The translations under genes and the position numbers were made by a program. From contig CM075856.1 of assembly GCA_037975125.1 (NCBI GenBank), positions 4,990,606 to 5,054,605 on the forward strand: a stretch of DNA of 64,000 nt. Direction: 5' to 3'. The DNA comes from Latrodectus hesperus (lineage: Eukaryota; Arthropoda; Arachnida; Araneae; Theridiidae). Below, piece after piece: positions 12,562 to 23,897 of this stretch; within the stretch, counting starts at the first letter, position 1; the number at the start of each line of letters is the position of its first letter. The notes beneath the pieces are model-generated. The model made no database searches. It was not told the DNA's origin and worked only from the letters and a program-made list of their open reading frames with translations.

Positions 12562-12759
12562 ATGTCTGATTCAAACAGTGAAGAAGAATTTTATATTTAT
12601 GATGAAGATTACTCTTCGGACACGGATAGTGAATTTGATGATCTTTCTGGGGCTCGTAATTGGTACCCAGTTGACAGTTGTTTTGTTCTCAAATTAGTTA
12701 TATATTTTGTTCTTAAATTAGTTATAACTTTTAAATTTATTAATGAAAAAGTATTTTAA
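12562..12759 (+). CDS. Short acidic ORF, resembles the N-terminus of a piggyBac transposase (truncated)
   Basis: The 65-codon ORF begins MSDSNSEEEFYIYDEDYSSD and goes on to SGARNWYPVD. An acidic Ser/Asp/Glu leader followed by a NARxWxPxD-like motif is typical of the first ~60 residues of piggyBac-family transposases. After that motif it becomes a run of hydrophobic residues encoded by two near-identical tandem copies of TTGTTCTCAAATTAGTTATA, so the true protein is cut off. An AATAAA at about 12779 follows. The TATA/initiator pair upstream supports an original promoter-proximal position. No TTAA-bounded termini were found around it. It may be a stub of a transposon; a small host gene is less likely. 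Confidence 0.45.
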   Translation: MSDSNSEEEFYIYDEDYSSDTDSEFDDLSGARNWYPVDSCFVLKLVIYFVLKLVITFKFINEKVF

Positions 12760-12799
12760 AATGTGACGGTAAACATTACAATAAATGCAAAATATATTT

Positions 12800-14436
12800 A
12801 CATTTAACAATCTATATGAGTTCCATTTATTTCATTTATTTTTTGAATAGCATGATGTAAGGAGAAATAATTATTTCTATTATTTCGAAAGTAAAATCTG
12901 AGCAGATATTTGATTTTCAAAATTTTATTTTATTTAACGTTGCTATAGTACACTTCAATTTTCTCAAAATATGAAACCAATTGACTAGTACACATTTTTG
13001 AGAAAAATGTAAATAATATGTGTTTATTGACATAATGGGGATATAAAATGTAAAAAAGGATTATTATTTTTAAATAATTATCCTTTTGATTGCTTTTAGA
13101 AATAATTTTACAATTGTTGCTTAAAATTTTCAAAGCACCAAATAAATTTTTATATATGGCTATCTACGTTTTTCATATTCCTTCTAGTACCATAAACTTC
13201 TATAATGCCTTATAAACTTCCTAAGCTTATATATTTAAAAAAATTTCAATGGCATATAATTTGTCATGCTTTTTTAGATTAAGAATTAATAAATATTATT
13301 TTTTGTGGTACATTTTTGAATATTGCTTTGAATAATTTTAATTGTCTAAATTACATATTATCTAAATTTGAAAAACCATTTTTATATTCTAAAATATGGA
13401 GTCTAAATAATTTTATATTTTGATTGATAATTTGCAAATTATTCTTCAGTTCACAGAAGAAAACTGTTAGCCCAAGTGGTGAAAATTCTGTAAATTGTAG
13501 GAAACTAATATTATTTTAAGACCGTATTTTTTTAAATCTGAATATTTGATTCCAAACAAAGCTTATCAACGAGATGTTACGAAATAGAATTAAAAATTCC
13601 ATGATGTTAAGATTTATGCTTTGACTGAGTTTTATATCCCTCGATTTATCTTCATATTTTTAATTGTTTTTATATATAAATATAATAAGTAATAAACCTT
13701 CAAAGCATAATTATAACATTTATTTGCAAATATTTTCCTGTCACATTTATAAAATAAAATATTTGGAAGTGTCTTCAGTAAGGGTATGCATCACATATTA
13801 ATATTTAAGCATAATTTACATTTTATTATAAATGTATATGTATCTGATGAAATAATACCATACATATTAGTTTTCTATGGAAATAATTTCATTATTAAAA
13901 ATTTAAATAGAGTTAAATATTAAAATTTATTTTAGTATTTTAAAATTTAAGTGTGAGAGAATTTAGTTCATTTTATAATATTACTTCTTTCTTACATTCA
14001 ACAAAAAATGATTTAAGCTTTAATATTTTATTTACATAAACGCATATTTTGTATAACTAAGATTTCCGATTTTATGTTAATCATTAATAAAAATATATAA
14101 GCATTTAAAATGATAACTCTAGAAACAAGTTATTTAATTTATAGATTAAAATTAGGTTCACTGTGAAATTAGTTAAAATCTGAGAGATTACAAGGATTAA
14201 ATACGAATAAAAATCATTATAAAATTGTTTCAAATACTAAATTCATTCAAATGTTTAAAAAAATAGCATTCAATTTATTACTTATTTTATCCATTCTAAT
14301 TTTAAAATTTTTTTTAACCTTTTAAAATTTAATATTTTTGAAAATTTAAATTATATAGATTCCTCATATTTTAACCTTGTCGCTAAGTCACATATTAATA
14401 TAATCTCGTATTCTCCAGTTTCCATTAAATATTATA

Positions 14437-14440
<4 letters not shown>
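12800..14440. other. A+T-rich non-coding stretch
   Basis: Nothing recognisable on either strand beyond short A+T-driven ORFs. Confidence 0.6.
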
Positions 14441-14475
<35 letters not shown>

Positions 14476-14566
14476 GTATTATAGAAAGAAACTAAATAAT
14501 GTTATTAATTTAAAAACTTGATAAAAAATGTAATGAAAATTAGTATTATATATATTGTTTATAAAT
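14430..14566. repeat. (TA)n at 14441-14471 within a wider inverted repeat
   Basis: A 30-base TA run is preceded by ATTATAAACAATATATATAT and matched about 100 bases later by TATATATATTGTTTATAA in inverted orientation (to about 14563). The spacer is A+T rich. Confidence 0.7.
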
Positions 14567-14699
14567 CGTAATAATTAGAGAGTCTTCAACTATGAAAATC
14601 TAAATGTGAATAAATATAGAAAAGTAAAACTGTTACTTTCTTGAAATACTTTCGATTTCCGCTCACATTAGTTAAATCAACCATGACCGTTCAGTAAGT

Positions 14700-15200
14700 A
14701 AGTTCCCAAGCCACGATTTCACGGCAATCCATCAATTCGGGGGGTTGATTTTAAAGCACTGCAGTGAAGCCAGTTGCCCCTACCAAGGACCTCGGGATAG
14801 CCGGAAAACGCACAGAAATTTTTGCCCGAGTGTACTCGGGATAGCCGTTTAAGAGGTGAAATGTGCTGGTGATCACAGCACGAAAGAGCGTCAAAAAAGC
14901 AGGGAAACCCCTGCAAAATGTGCGAGCTGTGATGGACTGCACCCAGCTTACTACAAAAACTACCCTAGGGTCCCTAAAACAATCAAAGCCACCTTCCAAA
15001 GCAACAAAATAAGGAGTGGTACAAGTTGGGCACTAGTCACCCAAAACAACTCAGCTGAAAACAAAAATATTGAATTCCCAAGATTACCAAACGCCGAAAA
15101 CAACATAAATGTAAACAATAATACCACAAATTAAAATTTTTCAGCTTTCTCCAATCTTGGAGAAATTTTAAAATTCTGTAAAACAATCAATAAAATATTT
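14700..15200 (+). pseudogene. Jockey-like LINE ORF1 (gag), C-terminal zinc-knuckle part
   Basis: The clearest reading (from 14856) is KCAGDHSTKERQKSRETPAK followed by CASCDGLHPAYY, then a low-complexity Asn-rich tail. Two C-x2-C-x4-H-type knuckles are visible, but the last ligand of each is lost (Arg and Tyr where Cys is expected). Beyond the stop at 15132 the same frame still reads FSNLGEILKFCKTINKIFGN, another jockey-gag C-terminal feature, so that stop is a mutation. Upstream of 14856 the frame breaks. It sits just 5' of the ORF2 remnant starting near 15220, the expected order ORF1 then ORF2. Confidence 0.75.
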
Positions 15201-15214
15201 GGAAATAAATTTAG

Positions 15215-17955
15215 TTCTTCCTATGAGTAAGTAATCTACTCAACAAATTGAATATAATCACATGGAATACTCAAAGTTAAAAAAAATGAATTAATCACAT
15301 TTTTACTGGAACACAATCCAGACATCCTTCTCATATAAGAAACGTTTCTTAAACAAAATGAAAATTTTTACATTCCAAACTACACATTCATACACACCCA
15401 GAAACTGCTCACCAAAATTCCCAAGATGGGGAACTGGATAATTAAAAATCACTTCACACACAAACATATCACTACCCCAAATTTTCAATGCTTAGAAGCT
15501 ACAATAATTGAAATTTACCCCCCCTCACATGAACAATCCCTTATACTAACACCCATCTAAACTTCCGATTTGAAATAGAGAATCTGCTTTCCATAGGACA
15601 CAGAATCCTCATTGCTGGGGATTTTAATCGTAAACACAAAAACTGGAACTGCCAAAGCCCAAATATTAATGGTCATGTTTTAAATAACTTCATTAAAGAT
15701 GCTGATCTTCAGCTAATTTCATGCCCAACTCCCACAAGATATAGTACCAAATCAGCAACCACTACTGACTTCGCCCCATTGCAAGAAACCCCCTAATCAT
15801 CACAAACACTATCACACTTAATGAATTATCATCAGGCCATTTACCAGTAAAAATTGAATTCGAAACCAACACACAACATACACCCACCCCAACTTGTACC
15901 AAAACAAATTAGATTGAATTTAAAGAAGAATTAAACTCCAAGCAACTAAATTTTAATACTATCAAAACTGAAAAGGATCTTCAGCTAATTTCATGCCCAA
16001 CTCCCACAAGACATAGTACCAAATCAGCAACCACTATTGACTACGCCCCATTTCAAGAAACCCCTAATCATCACAAACACTATCACACTTAATGAATTAT
16101 CATCAGGCCATTTACCAGTAAAAATTGAATTCGAAACCAACACACAACATACACCCACCCCAACTTGTACCAAAACAAATTAGATTGAATTTAAAGAAGA
16201 ATTAAACTCCAAGCAACTAAATTTTAATACTATCAAAACTGAAAAGGATCTTCAGCTAATTTCATGCCCAACTCCCACAAGACATAGTACCAAATCAGCA
16301 ACCACTACTGACTTCGCCCCATTGCAAGAAACCCCTAATCATCACAAACACTATCACACTTAATGAATTATCATCAGGCCATTTACCAGTAAAAATTGAA
16401 TTCGAAACCAACACACAACATACACCCACCCCAACTTGTACCAAAACAAATTAGATTGAATTTAAAGAAGAATTAAACTCCAAGCAACTAAATTTTAATA
16501 CTATCAAAACTGAAAAGGATCTTCAGCTAATTTCATGCCCAACTCCCACAAGACATAGTACCAAATCAGCAACCACTATTGACTACGCCCCATTTCAAGA
16601 AACCCCTAATCATCACAAACACTATCACACTTAATGAATTATCATCAGGCCATTTACCAGTAAAAATTGAATTCGAACCAACATACAACATACACCCACC
16701 CCAACTTGTACCAAAACAAATTAGATTGAATTTAAAGAAGAATTAAACTCCAAGCAACTAAATTTTAATACTATCAAAACTGAAAAGGATCTTCAGCTAA
16801 TTTCATGCCCAACTCCCACAAGACATAGTACCAAATCAGCAACCACTATTGACTACGCCCCATTTCAAGAAACCCCTAATCATCACAAACACTATCACAC
16901 TTAATGAATTATCATCAGGCCATTTACCAGTAAAAATTGAATTCGAAACCAACATACAACATACACCCACCCCAACTTGTACCAAAACAAATTAGATTGA
17001 ATTTAAAGAAGAATTAAACTCCAAGCAACTAAATTTTAATACTATCAAAACTGAAAAGGATCTTCAGCTAATTTCATGCCCAACTCCCACAAGACATAGT
17101 ACCAAATCAGCAACCACTACTGACTTCGCCCCATTGCAAGAAACCCCCTAATCATCACAAACACTATCACACTTAATGAATTATCATCAGGCCATTTACC
17201 AGTAAAAATTGAATTCGAAACCAACACACAACATACACCCACCCCAACTTGTACCAAAACAAATTAGATTGAATTTAAAGAAGAATTAAACTCCAAGCAA
17301 CTAAATTTTAATACTATCAAAACTGAAAAGGATCTTCAGCTAATTTCATGCCCAACTCCCACAAGACATAGTACCAAATCAGCAACCACTATTGACTACG
17401 CCCCATTTCAAGAAACCCCTAATCATCACAAACACTATCACACTTAATGAATTATCATCAGGCCATTTACCAGTAAAAATTGAATTCGAAACCAACATAC
17501 AACATACACCCACCCCAACTTGTACCAAAACAAATTAGATTGAATTTAAAGAAGAATTAAACTCCAAGCAACTAAATTTTAATACTATCAAAACTGAAAA
17601 GGATCTTCAGCTAATTTCATGCCCAACTCCCACAAGACATAGTACCAAATCAGCAACCACTATTGACTACGCCCCATTTCAAGAAACCCCTAATCATCAC
17701 AAACACTATCACACTTAATGAATTATCATCAGGCCATTTACCAGTAAAAATTGAATTCGAAACCAACATACAACATACACCCACCCCAACTTGTACCAAA
17801 ACAAATTAGATTGAATTTAAAGAAGAATTAAACTCCAAGCAACTAAATTTTAATACTATCAAAACTGAAAAGGAATTGGATAACAGAATAATCTACTTCA
17901 CAATTAGGCACAATTACACCCATAAGAGTAAAGGAGGCTACTCTTTTGGGGGTCT
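15215..17955 (+). pseudogene. Jockey-like LINE ORF2, AP-endonuclease domain expanded by tandem repeats
   Basis: The reading begins with TWNTQS near 15260, followed by LLEHNPDILLI-stop-ETFL, the first catalytic block of an APE-type endonuclease (Glu of the QETFL block kept, preceding Gln changed to stop). Further on IAGDFNRKHKNWNC (about 15612-15655) is the DFN block. The last block reads SSGHLPVKIEF where S-D-H is expected, so a catalytic Asp is lost. From 15704 the C-terminal half of this domain exists as eight tandem copies. Each also carries a TAG stop after TKTN. The sequence leaves the array at 17873 and stays LINE-like (ELDNRIIYF) for a short way until the P element at 17960. No reverse transcriptase domain follows. 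The domain would nick target DNA in an active LINE; this copy is dead several times over. Confidence 0.8.
15704..17872 (+). repeat. Eight-copy ~271-bp tandem array inside the LINE endonuclease
   Basis: Units start with GATCTTCAGCTAATTTCATG at 15704, 15976, 16247, 16518, 16788, 17059, 17331 and 17602; periods are 270 to 272. The last unit ends at ACTGAAAAG (17872). Copies differ at few sites. Type A (copies 1, 3, 6) reads ACTACTGACTTCGCCCCATT and type B (2, 4, 5, 7, 8) reads ACTATTGACTACGCCCCATT. Copies 4, 5, 7 and 8 also share ACATACAACATACA. The order is A-B-A-B-B-A-B-B. All copies share the TAG stop and the SGH change, so those mutations came before amplification. As 271 is not a multiple of three, the reading frame shifts at each junction. 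Confidence 0.97.
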
Positions 17956-17959
17956 ATTA

Positions 17960-19895
17960 AGGGCTCTAGGAAAGAGTTAAGGCTCCTGTAAAGGGGCACT
18001 AATATTTGAAATCACGTAACAGATTGCCCTACACATTTCAAGGTTAATAGTAAGACATACTAGTGTCTGAAGATAGAGCCCTGAATGTCAGCTCTAGGTG
18101 GGAGTTCTATCTATGCCCACTTGAAGAAAATTGTTGCAATAATTTGACGATACTGGCATTATCTATTCTAGCTTGTGCTTGATCGTTGCTTTCTCTCATT
18201 CATTTTTCCTTGTTCTATGTTAATATATTAATTTTAAAAAAGAGTATTTTTAAAAAAGAAAACACGACATCATGTGCTGTTGCTATGCGTTCAAATACAT
18301 ATCAAAATACAAAAGGAAAGCACATAATATTTCACCGATTTCCAAAAGAAAATCAAATGCTTTTTAAGGAATGAGTACAAAGATGTTGTAATAATTTCAA
18401 GAATCTTATATGAGATGTCGAATAAAGATGTCGGTGAAATAAAAATTTGTCATAAACTGAAGCCTCAACGTCTAACTATTAAAGGAAACGAAAGGCAAAA
18501 AGTTGCACATGCACAGACTCTATTATCAGAAACTACTGCTAAAGCTTTAACGCTAAAAGCTTCACTGGAAACACTAAAGCGGGTGTATTATTTTCATTGA
18601 TAAATAATTTATTTGATATTATGAACAATTCCGTATCAATACCTGCCCCTAGTAACAAGCCTTTGAAAGCTGCTTTGAGTGCAAAAATATTTTGATGCTC
18701 AAAAAAACTTTAAATGCAATCAAGAAAGATGTTTTCAATTTACATGTAATTGGAAAAAATCGGTTTTATCTTTTAAGAAAGGAATTGTCGTTTCAAGTCA
18801 TCCTCTTTATGGATTAAATAAAGACTTGAAATCTATAAATGCAACTTATATATTTTAACAATAGACTTAACTCAAGACAGATGCATCTTTTCCCTTCGGA
18901 AGTAATTTTTCTGAAATAATAAAAGTAATTATTTTGTTTAAAAAACTCATAGCTCGAAAAAAATTACCTAATTTGTCACTGAAAGTAAACTCTTTGGAAA
19001 ATGGACTCTATGTTTATTTAACGAGTGAAATGTTAGACTCTGTGCATTTAATATAAAAGAACGTCAAGAAATTATCAATTTTTTTTTATTCTTAATTAAT
19101 ACTTTATCTTGGAAAAATGAAATTGCCTCTTCCAATCTAAATTGTAATTTATCTCCATTTGAAGAAGAAACTATGGTTTCTGAGTCAGGTTATATTGCTT
19201 ATAAAATTAAATATATTTTACTTGGAAATACATTAAAGAAATAGAGTCGAGATGCTTAATCATTCCAAGTAGATTATTTTTGTTTCTGTTAGGGGACTTA
19301 CTATTCCAACAAAACCATGGATGGAAACTAATAAAAACAAATGGACATAATTTTTCACAAATTTCATGGCGATACATTATATTAAAGGGCAAATGTTATT
19401 GCAACATTAATAAATGAAATAAAAACTTTTTGTCTAACTATAAATCGAAAGGCAATTAAACATTTTTGTCGCTTGTGAACATTTATACGAATTAGGATTT
19501 AAATAGAAATGCAGTTATAGTGTCCTATACTAAAGCTAAAAAAAGTTAATGAATAAATAAACAAGAAATGGGTCAATAGTTAAAAAATCAAGACAAACTG
19601 AAGCTAATAGGTAAATATTATTTTTATATTGGTTACTTAATTCTAATTTGAAAATTAATAATAATTTTTGTGGGTTTATTAAATAATAATTGCAAATTTA
19701 CTTAATATTCGAGAGGCATTTGTATTTTTTTGTCACTCTGATTAAAAAAAAATTTAACAAGTAAAAAATAAATATTTTGCTTAGAAACTCTAGGCAGCTT
19801 ATTCTTCTTCGATGCCTGACTACGTCATCAACGGCTATTTCCGGTGTCAGTTTCGGAGAGCATTTGAGGCAGCCCTTCTCTTTCCCTAGCCCTGG
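17960..19895 (+). mobile_element. P/THAP-type DNA transposon, copy 2 (both ends, decayed)
   Basis: The left end AGGGCTCTAGGAAAGAGTTA and the reverse complement of the right end (AGGGCTAGGGAAAGAGAAGG) form an imperfect terminal inverted repeat of about 30 bases. Between them are a THAP-like N-terminus, central P-transposase blocks and a 3' region matching copy 1. The length of about 1.94 kb is somewhat short for an autonomous element. I could not find an 8-bp target duplication, so the exact ends are approximate. It abuts the LINE remnant at 17955. Confidence 0.75.
18260..19500 (+). pseudogene. THAP-domain P-element transposase, broken
   Basis: The first part (18267-18372) reads CAVAMRSNTYQ and HIIFHRFPKENQMLFKE, the start of a THAP zinc finger, but the second metal-binding Cys is replaced by Met and a stop follows before the C-x2-H half. 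A second open piece (18415-18597) includes LKPQRLTIKGNERQKVAHAQ and LLSETTAKAL. The next readable blocks are SVSIPAPSNKPLKAALSAK near 18640 and then, in other frames, the region matching copy 1 (LSLKVNSLENG at 18975). The SQIRG block seen at the start of copy 1 is not readable here; it is replaced by NSRQMHLFPF at about 18870. Multiple frameshifts and stops rule out function. THAP domains recognise the transposon ends in this family. Confidence 0.7.
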
Positions 19896-20420
19896 ATCCT
19901 CAGATTTCTTGTGTTTAATTGCCTTACTGTGCAAATCTTGTTTACGACCATCCATTGCTTACTCACTTGTTGAGTTGCAGAGGGCTTAGCCGTCGCCTAG
20001 GGAAGGACAGCCCGGAGGTCCATCATGCCTCAGGCGCCATTAGGAAAGGGGCGCCAAATAATTAGACAAAATTTTTCAGAAAATTTAAATTTTATTTTCA
20101 TCCAGGAAAATTTTTAGTTTGAATTTCTAAAAAAAATAATCACATTCAGAGGCCTAATTATGAATTTTTATGAGTCGAAACTACTATATATTAACTACAT
20201 TATTTTGAGTAGATTAGGTTTAAATTATGCTTAATGAATAATATAATTTTTACAGTAGCAAGTTGACTGAAACCTCAAGTTGACGCATACAAGTTGGATG
20301 GGACCTCCTGTTAAAAAAAAATAAGGATTCCTAAGGAATATAGTGAATCTTGCTGCATTCATTAAGTTAAATAAGGTAAAATAGTCGGCTTAACTTTTTG
20401 GGATCTCCCTTAGTCATTGA
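19896..20420. other. Flank with a G+C-rich patch at 19976-20056
   Basis: The patch reads CAGAGGGCTTAGCCGTCGCC, later GCCTCAGGCGCCATTAGG and GGGGCGCC. Its style (CAG start, runs ending GGCGCC) is like the terminal region of some hAT elements, but no opposite terminus or transposase was found. The rest is A+T rich and unremarkable. Confidence 0.25.
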
Positions 20421-20596
20421 GCCGAGCTGGCAGCCGAATGGTTAGCGCTCTTGCCTTCGGTTCAACAGTTCGTGGGCTCGAATCCCACTTTGGGCATGGA
20501 TGTTTGTAGTGGTTCGGAATCCACTTTAAACCGTAGGTCCCGGTCTAATTAGCCCTCGTGTGCAAAAAATAACCATTGAGCGACAAACAAACAAAC
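20421..20596 (+). mobile_element. tRNA-derived SINE, family A (well preserved)
   Basis: Nearly identical to 3634-3806: head GCCGAGCTGGCAGCCGAATG, B box near GGGCTCGAATCCCA, body CCGGTCTAATTAGCCCTCGT, tail CAAACAAACAAAC. A possible 7-bp target duplication TCATTGA flanks it at 20414-20420 and 20608-20614. Confidence 0.88.
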
Positions 20597-20879
20597 CTAA
20601 CCCGTATTCATTGATCTATGAATCAAGATATCTAAGCATCAATATAAATACAGTAAATAATTTTAAATTAAAATCAAAAACATCTTAAATGCGCAAAAAT
20701 TTAACTATTTTCGTTATTTACGATGCACAAAATTTGTAATACAAAATAATGATATAGAACTATAAATCTTGAGCAAAGTATACAAATTTCAAAAAATTCC
20801 TGATAATCAAAAACAATTTAAATTTTTAAAAATTTAAATGTTTAAAATCTAAAAATTTTTAATTTCATTTGTAGGATAT

Positions 20880-21000
20880 TGCTACTACGACATATTTTAT
20901 GCATTCCAGTTGACTCTAAAGAAAGCAGTGGCTCTTCGATTGGCTTGGGATTCGAACCGATTACCTTCTAATAACGAGAGCGAACGTCTTAACCAAAAAA
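20880..21000 (-). mobile_element. Decayed tRNA-derived SINE remnant
   Basis: On the minus strand a B-box-like GGTTCGAATCCC (about 20947-20958) is preceded by a tRNA-like stretch containing TTGGTTAAGACGTTCGCTC. This is a different head from families A to C. The tail is not clear. Confidence 0.45.
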
Positions 21001-22097
21001 TAATTATTGAGATCTAAATATTGTATAATTTTCAGTATGTATCTTAGAATAGATTTGTAAAATTTAAACAACCTATGTAAATTATAATATAAAATATAAA
21101 TTTAGTTATCTATCAGTAATTGGTAATTTAATTTAGAAATTTTGAATTATAGTTAAAGAAATAAATCGTTCGCAGTTTTTTTTTCTGATTAAGATATTTG
21201 AAATATAAATATTTCTTTAAAAATATTATCTACCAAACGAATTGCTTTTTCTGAACAAAAATTAAACATCTTTAGTAAAATATTATTTCTCATTTTATTT
21301 TTTAAAGTGTATCAAAAATGAACTTTTTTTGACTGATTGGAAACATTTTTTTATCCTTAAAAATAATTTGTTGCAATATATATGGCAGTATAATTTTCTA
21401 ATTTCATTAAATTATAAAATTTTAATTACGGTTTTCAAATCTTTTTCAATCCCTAGGTCTTTGAAATGTATTTTTGCAATTCAATAAAGAAACAAAACAT
21501 ATCCTTATTTTTCTCACTCACAAAAGCAATAAAATGATGCAGGAAAGTAAAATAATTATTTGTTGCTTTCTATTCTCACATTATATTTCATGTAAAATGG
21601 AAAAGCGTAACATTGTATCAACTTGGATATCGTGCATTTTAATAAAATAATCTTAAATGTCCAATCTTTTATATATGAATGAAACAGAACAAAATAATTA
21701 TTCCTAGTTAGATTCTTTATTCAATTTTGAACTTTTCTTTTTCGTATTTTAAGCTTGGACATAAAATGTGCTTCTTGAATGACAGTTGAAGTTTTTTTTC
21801 CTCATTATTTTATTTTCTTGACACACATTTTTTAGTTTCGTTAAGGTTATAATTATAATATTATTAACTTACATGACCTATATTCATCCTTTAAGTAAGT
21901 TATTTTTCCATAAATTCCGTGTATTTGTGTGTCATCTAGTATATGCATGAATTAAGGTTCGATAAGCTAATTTCATATAATGTTTAGTACAGTAATTTAA
22001 AATATATAATTGATATTAAAATATTTGATTTCAAATACATTTATTAGCGGGTTAAAATTACAATAAACACCACTCGTGAGGCGATTTCTGGTTTGTT
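21001..22097. other. A+T-rich non-coding stretch
   Basis: No recognisable gene, terminus or structured repeat. Confidence 0.6.
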
Positions 22098-22270
22098 TTA
22101 TAATGAACTGCCTGGTGATTTCTGCTCTGGTCTTTGGTTCACCAGTTCATCCGTTCGAATCGCACTTTCAGCATGGATGATAATAATGATTCGGAATATA
22201 CTTCAAACTCTTTCGGGTCCTGGTCTAAATAAAACCAATGTGCAAAAATGACCGTTGAGTGACTAAGAAG
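22098..22270 (+). mobile_element. SINE family A, decayed copy
   Basis: Similarity to the intact copies is patchy but in order: GGTTCACCAGTTCATCCGTT, CGAATCGCACTTTCAGCATG, GGTCCTGGTCTAAAT and AAAATGACCGTTGAGTGAC. The A box is largely lost. It is clearly older than the copies at 3634 and 20421. Confidence 0.65.
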
Positions 22271-22805
22271 CTACAATAGTTTAATTTCGTTTATTGTAAT
22301 TTAGTGTTAAGAAATCTTTTTTTTGAGTGTCAAGTCCTAGATACGAACATTGGTCGTTTTTTTTATTATATTTTCTGCATATTAAAAGATATCTAATATA
22401 AATTATTCGAAAATTTTAAAATAATGAAGTTTAATAATATATTTAAGTTATTATATATACCTTTGGGTATACTGAAAATTTAATTTTAAAAATGCTACAA
22501 TGTAAAATAAACTTAAGTAATAAAAACATTTTTGACTGAAGAAATTATAAAAATAGATTTTAGTTTATGGAGTTGCCTAAATATTTATTAGTTTACATGA
22601 TACCATTTTGAAACATTCAGTGGTTCTTTGCTGTCTTTTTAAATTTCTACATAAAAATGTATAACAAACGAAACAACTTTACTATACCTAAAAGCATTTT
22701 CTTTAGAATGCCCGGTTGCCTTTAGGATATATCTATTCAGCGCTACAAAGGACGTAGCTGATAGCACCTTATACAGTGAGGCAGGACGTGAGAGGGAGGG
22801 AAAAG

Positions 22806-22808
<3 letters not shown>

Positions 22809-22858
<50 letters not shown>
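22809..22858. repeat. (TA)n microsatellite
   Basis: Pure TA run of 50 bases. The 100 bases before it (AGGCAGGACGTGAGAGGGAG) are unassigned. Confidence 0.96.
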
Positions 22859-22862
<4 letters not shown>

Positions 22863-22924
22863 ACTAAATCTCAAACACTTATTTTTCCTTTTAAATTTCA
22901 CATATTTTTTTCCAATGACAGGCT

Positions 22925-23126
22925 AATCCATTCACCACTACAGGGTGTGAAGATGATGGCAACTTGTCCAACCGGGGAACAAAGTAGGTGTGCCATCTTC
23001 GCTCCAAAATTGAAAGGATAAAGAAATACACAACACGGAAAGAAAGACACATAAAAGCCCAAAATAGGATTCAAACCAGGGACCTACTGCATCGAAACGC
23101 TTACCATTGCGTCATCGGTCGGTTAA
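22925..23126 (-). mobile_element. tRNA-derived SINE, family C, minus strand
   Basis: It pairs with 23703-23897: both contain, on the plus strand, TGGCAACTTGT, TGCCATCTTCG or a close variant, AAATTGAAAGGATAAAGAAA and AGAAAGA. Read on the minus strand the head (near 23120) has a tRNA-like A-box region and a B-box-like GGTTTGAATCC. The two copies are old and diverged. Confidence 0.6.
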
Positions 23127-23237
23127 AATGGTATACTAATATTTATTATTCGTACTAAAACATAGTATAAAATTTGGTAGTTGAAAACAAGCTAAAAATA
23201 AATTTCCATACACAAAATATGACCTGCAATACAAAAT

Positions 23238-23342
<105 letters not shown>

Positions 23343-23702
23343 TACTAAGAACTTCATTGTCCAAGTATCTATGGTTTTTAAGTCTCAAAACCAATTGAGG
23401 GAATGGTTTTGAAGATTAAAATTTCAGAGAAATGAACGAAAAAATAAAATCGCATCTCAATCTGTACACTTTAAACAATGTATTCTCTCTATATACTAAG
23501 TGTCGTTTCCAAATAGAGTTTTTGCTGAAATGAAATAAATTTATTGTGCTGAATATTCGAAACTGGAAAATTTATATAACATTGTCATATATTATCACAT
23601 GTTTTTTGTTTGTACCCGAAATTTTGCCTGGTTTTAAATTAAGAATAACGCACGAAATGGAATCAAATTATAATACAATGCCCTTTTTGTAATCTATTTC
23701 TA

Positions 23703-23897
23703 GGGATTCAATTCTTCAAACTGGCAACTTGTACAATGGGGCACAAAGTGGGTCTGCTATCTTCGACCTGAAATTGAAAGATAAAGAAATACACGCACAG
23801 AAAGAAAGGAACATCCATGCCCGAAATATGATTCGAAATGGAGAATTACTGCTTCGAAGTTTGGGACGCTAACCACTTAGCCATCATTCGGCACCAT
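23703..23897 (-). mobile_element. tRNA-derived SINE, family C, minus strand
   Basis: On the minus strand it starts GGTGCCGAATGATGGCTAAG and continues TGGTTAGCG, a good A box, with ATTCGAATCAT as B box and GGGCATGGATGTTCC afterwards. It shares its body with 22925-23126. Confidence 0.65.

Noticed and set aside
15704..17872. CRISPR-like or regulatory array
   Set aside because: The units are contiguous 271-bp tandem copies of a LINE endonuclease segment with no spacers, in a eukaryotic genome.
19698..19989. Two overlapping ORFs on opposite strands near the P element 3' end
   Set aside because: They lie in the non-coding terminal region shared by both P copies, are not conserved in copy 1, and match no family.
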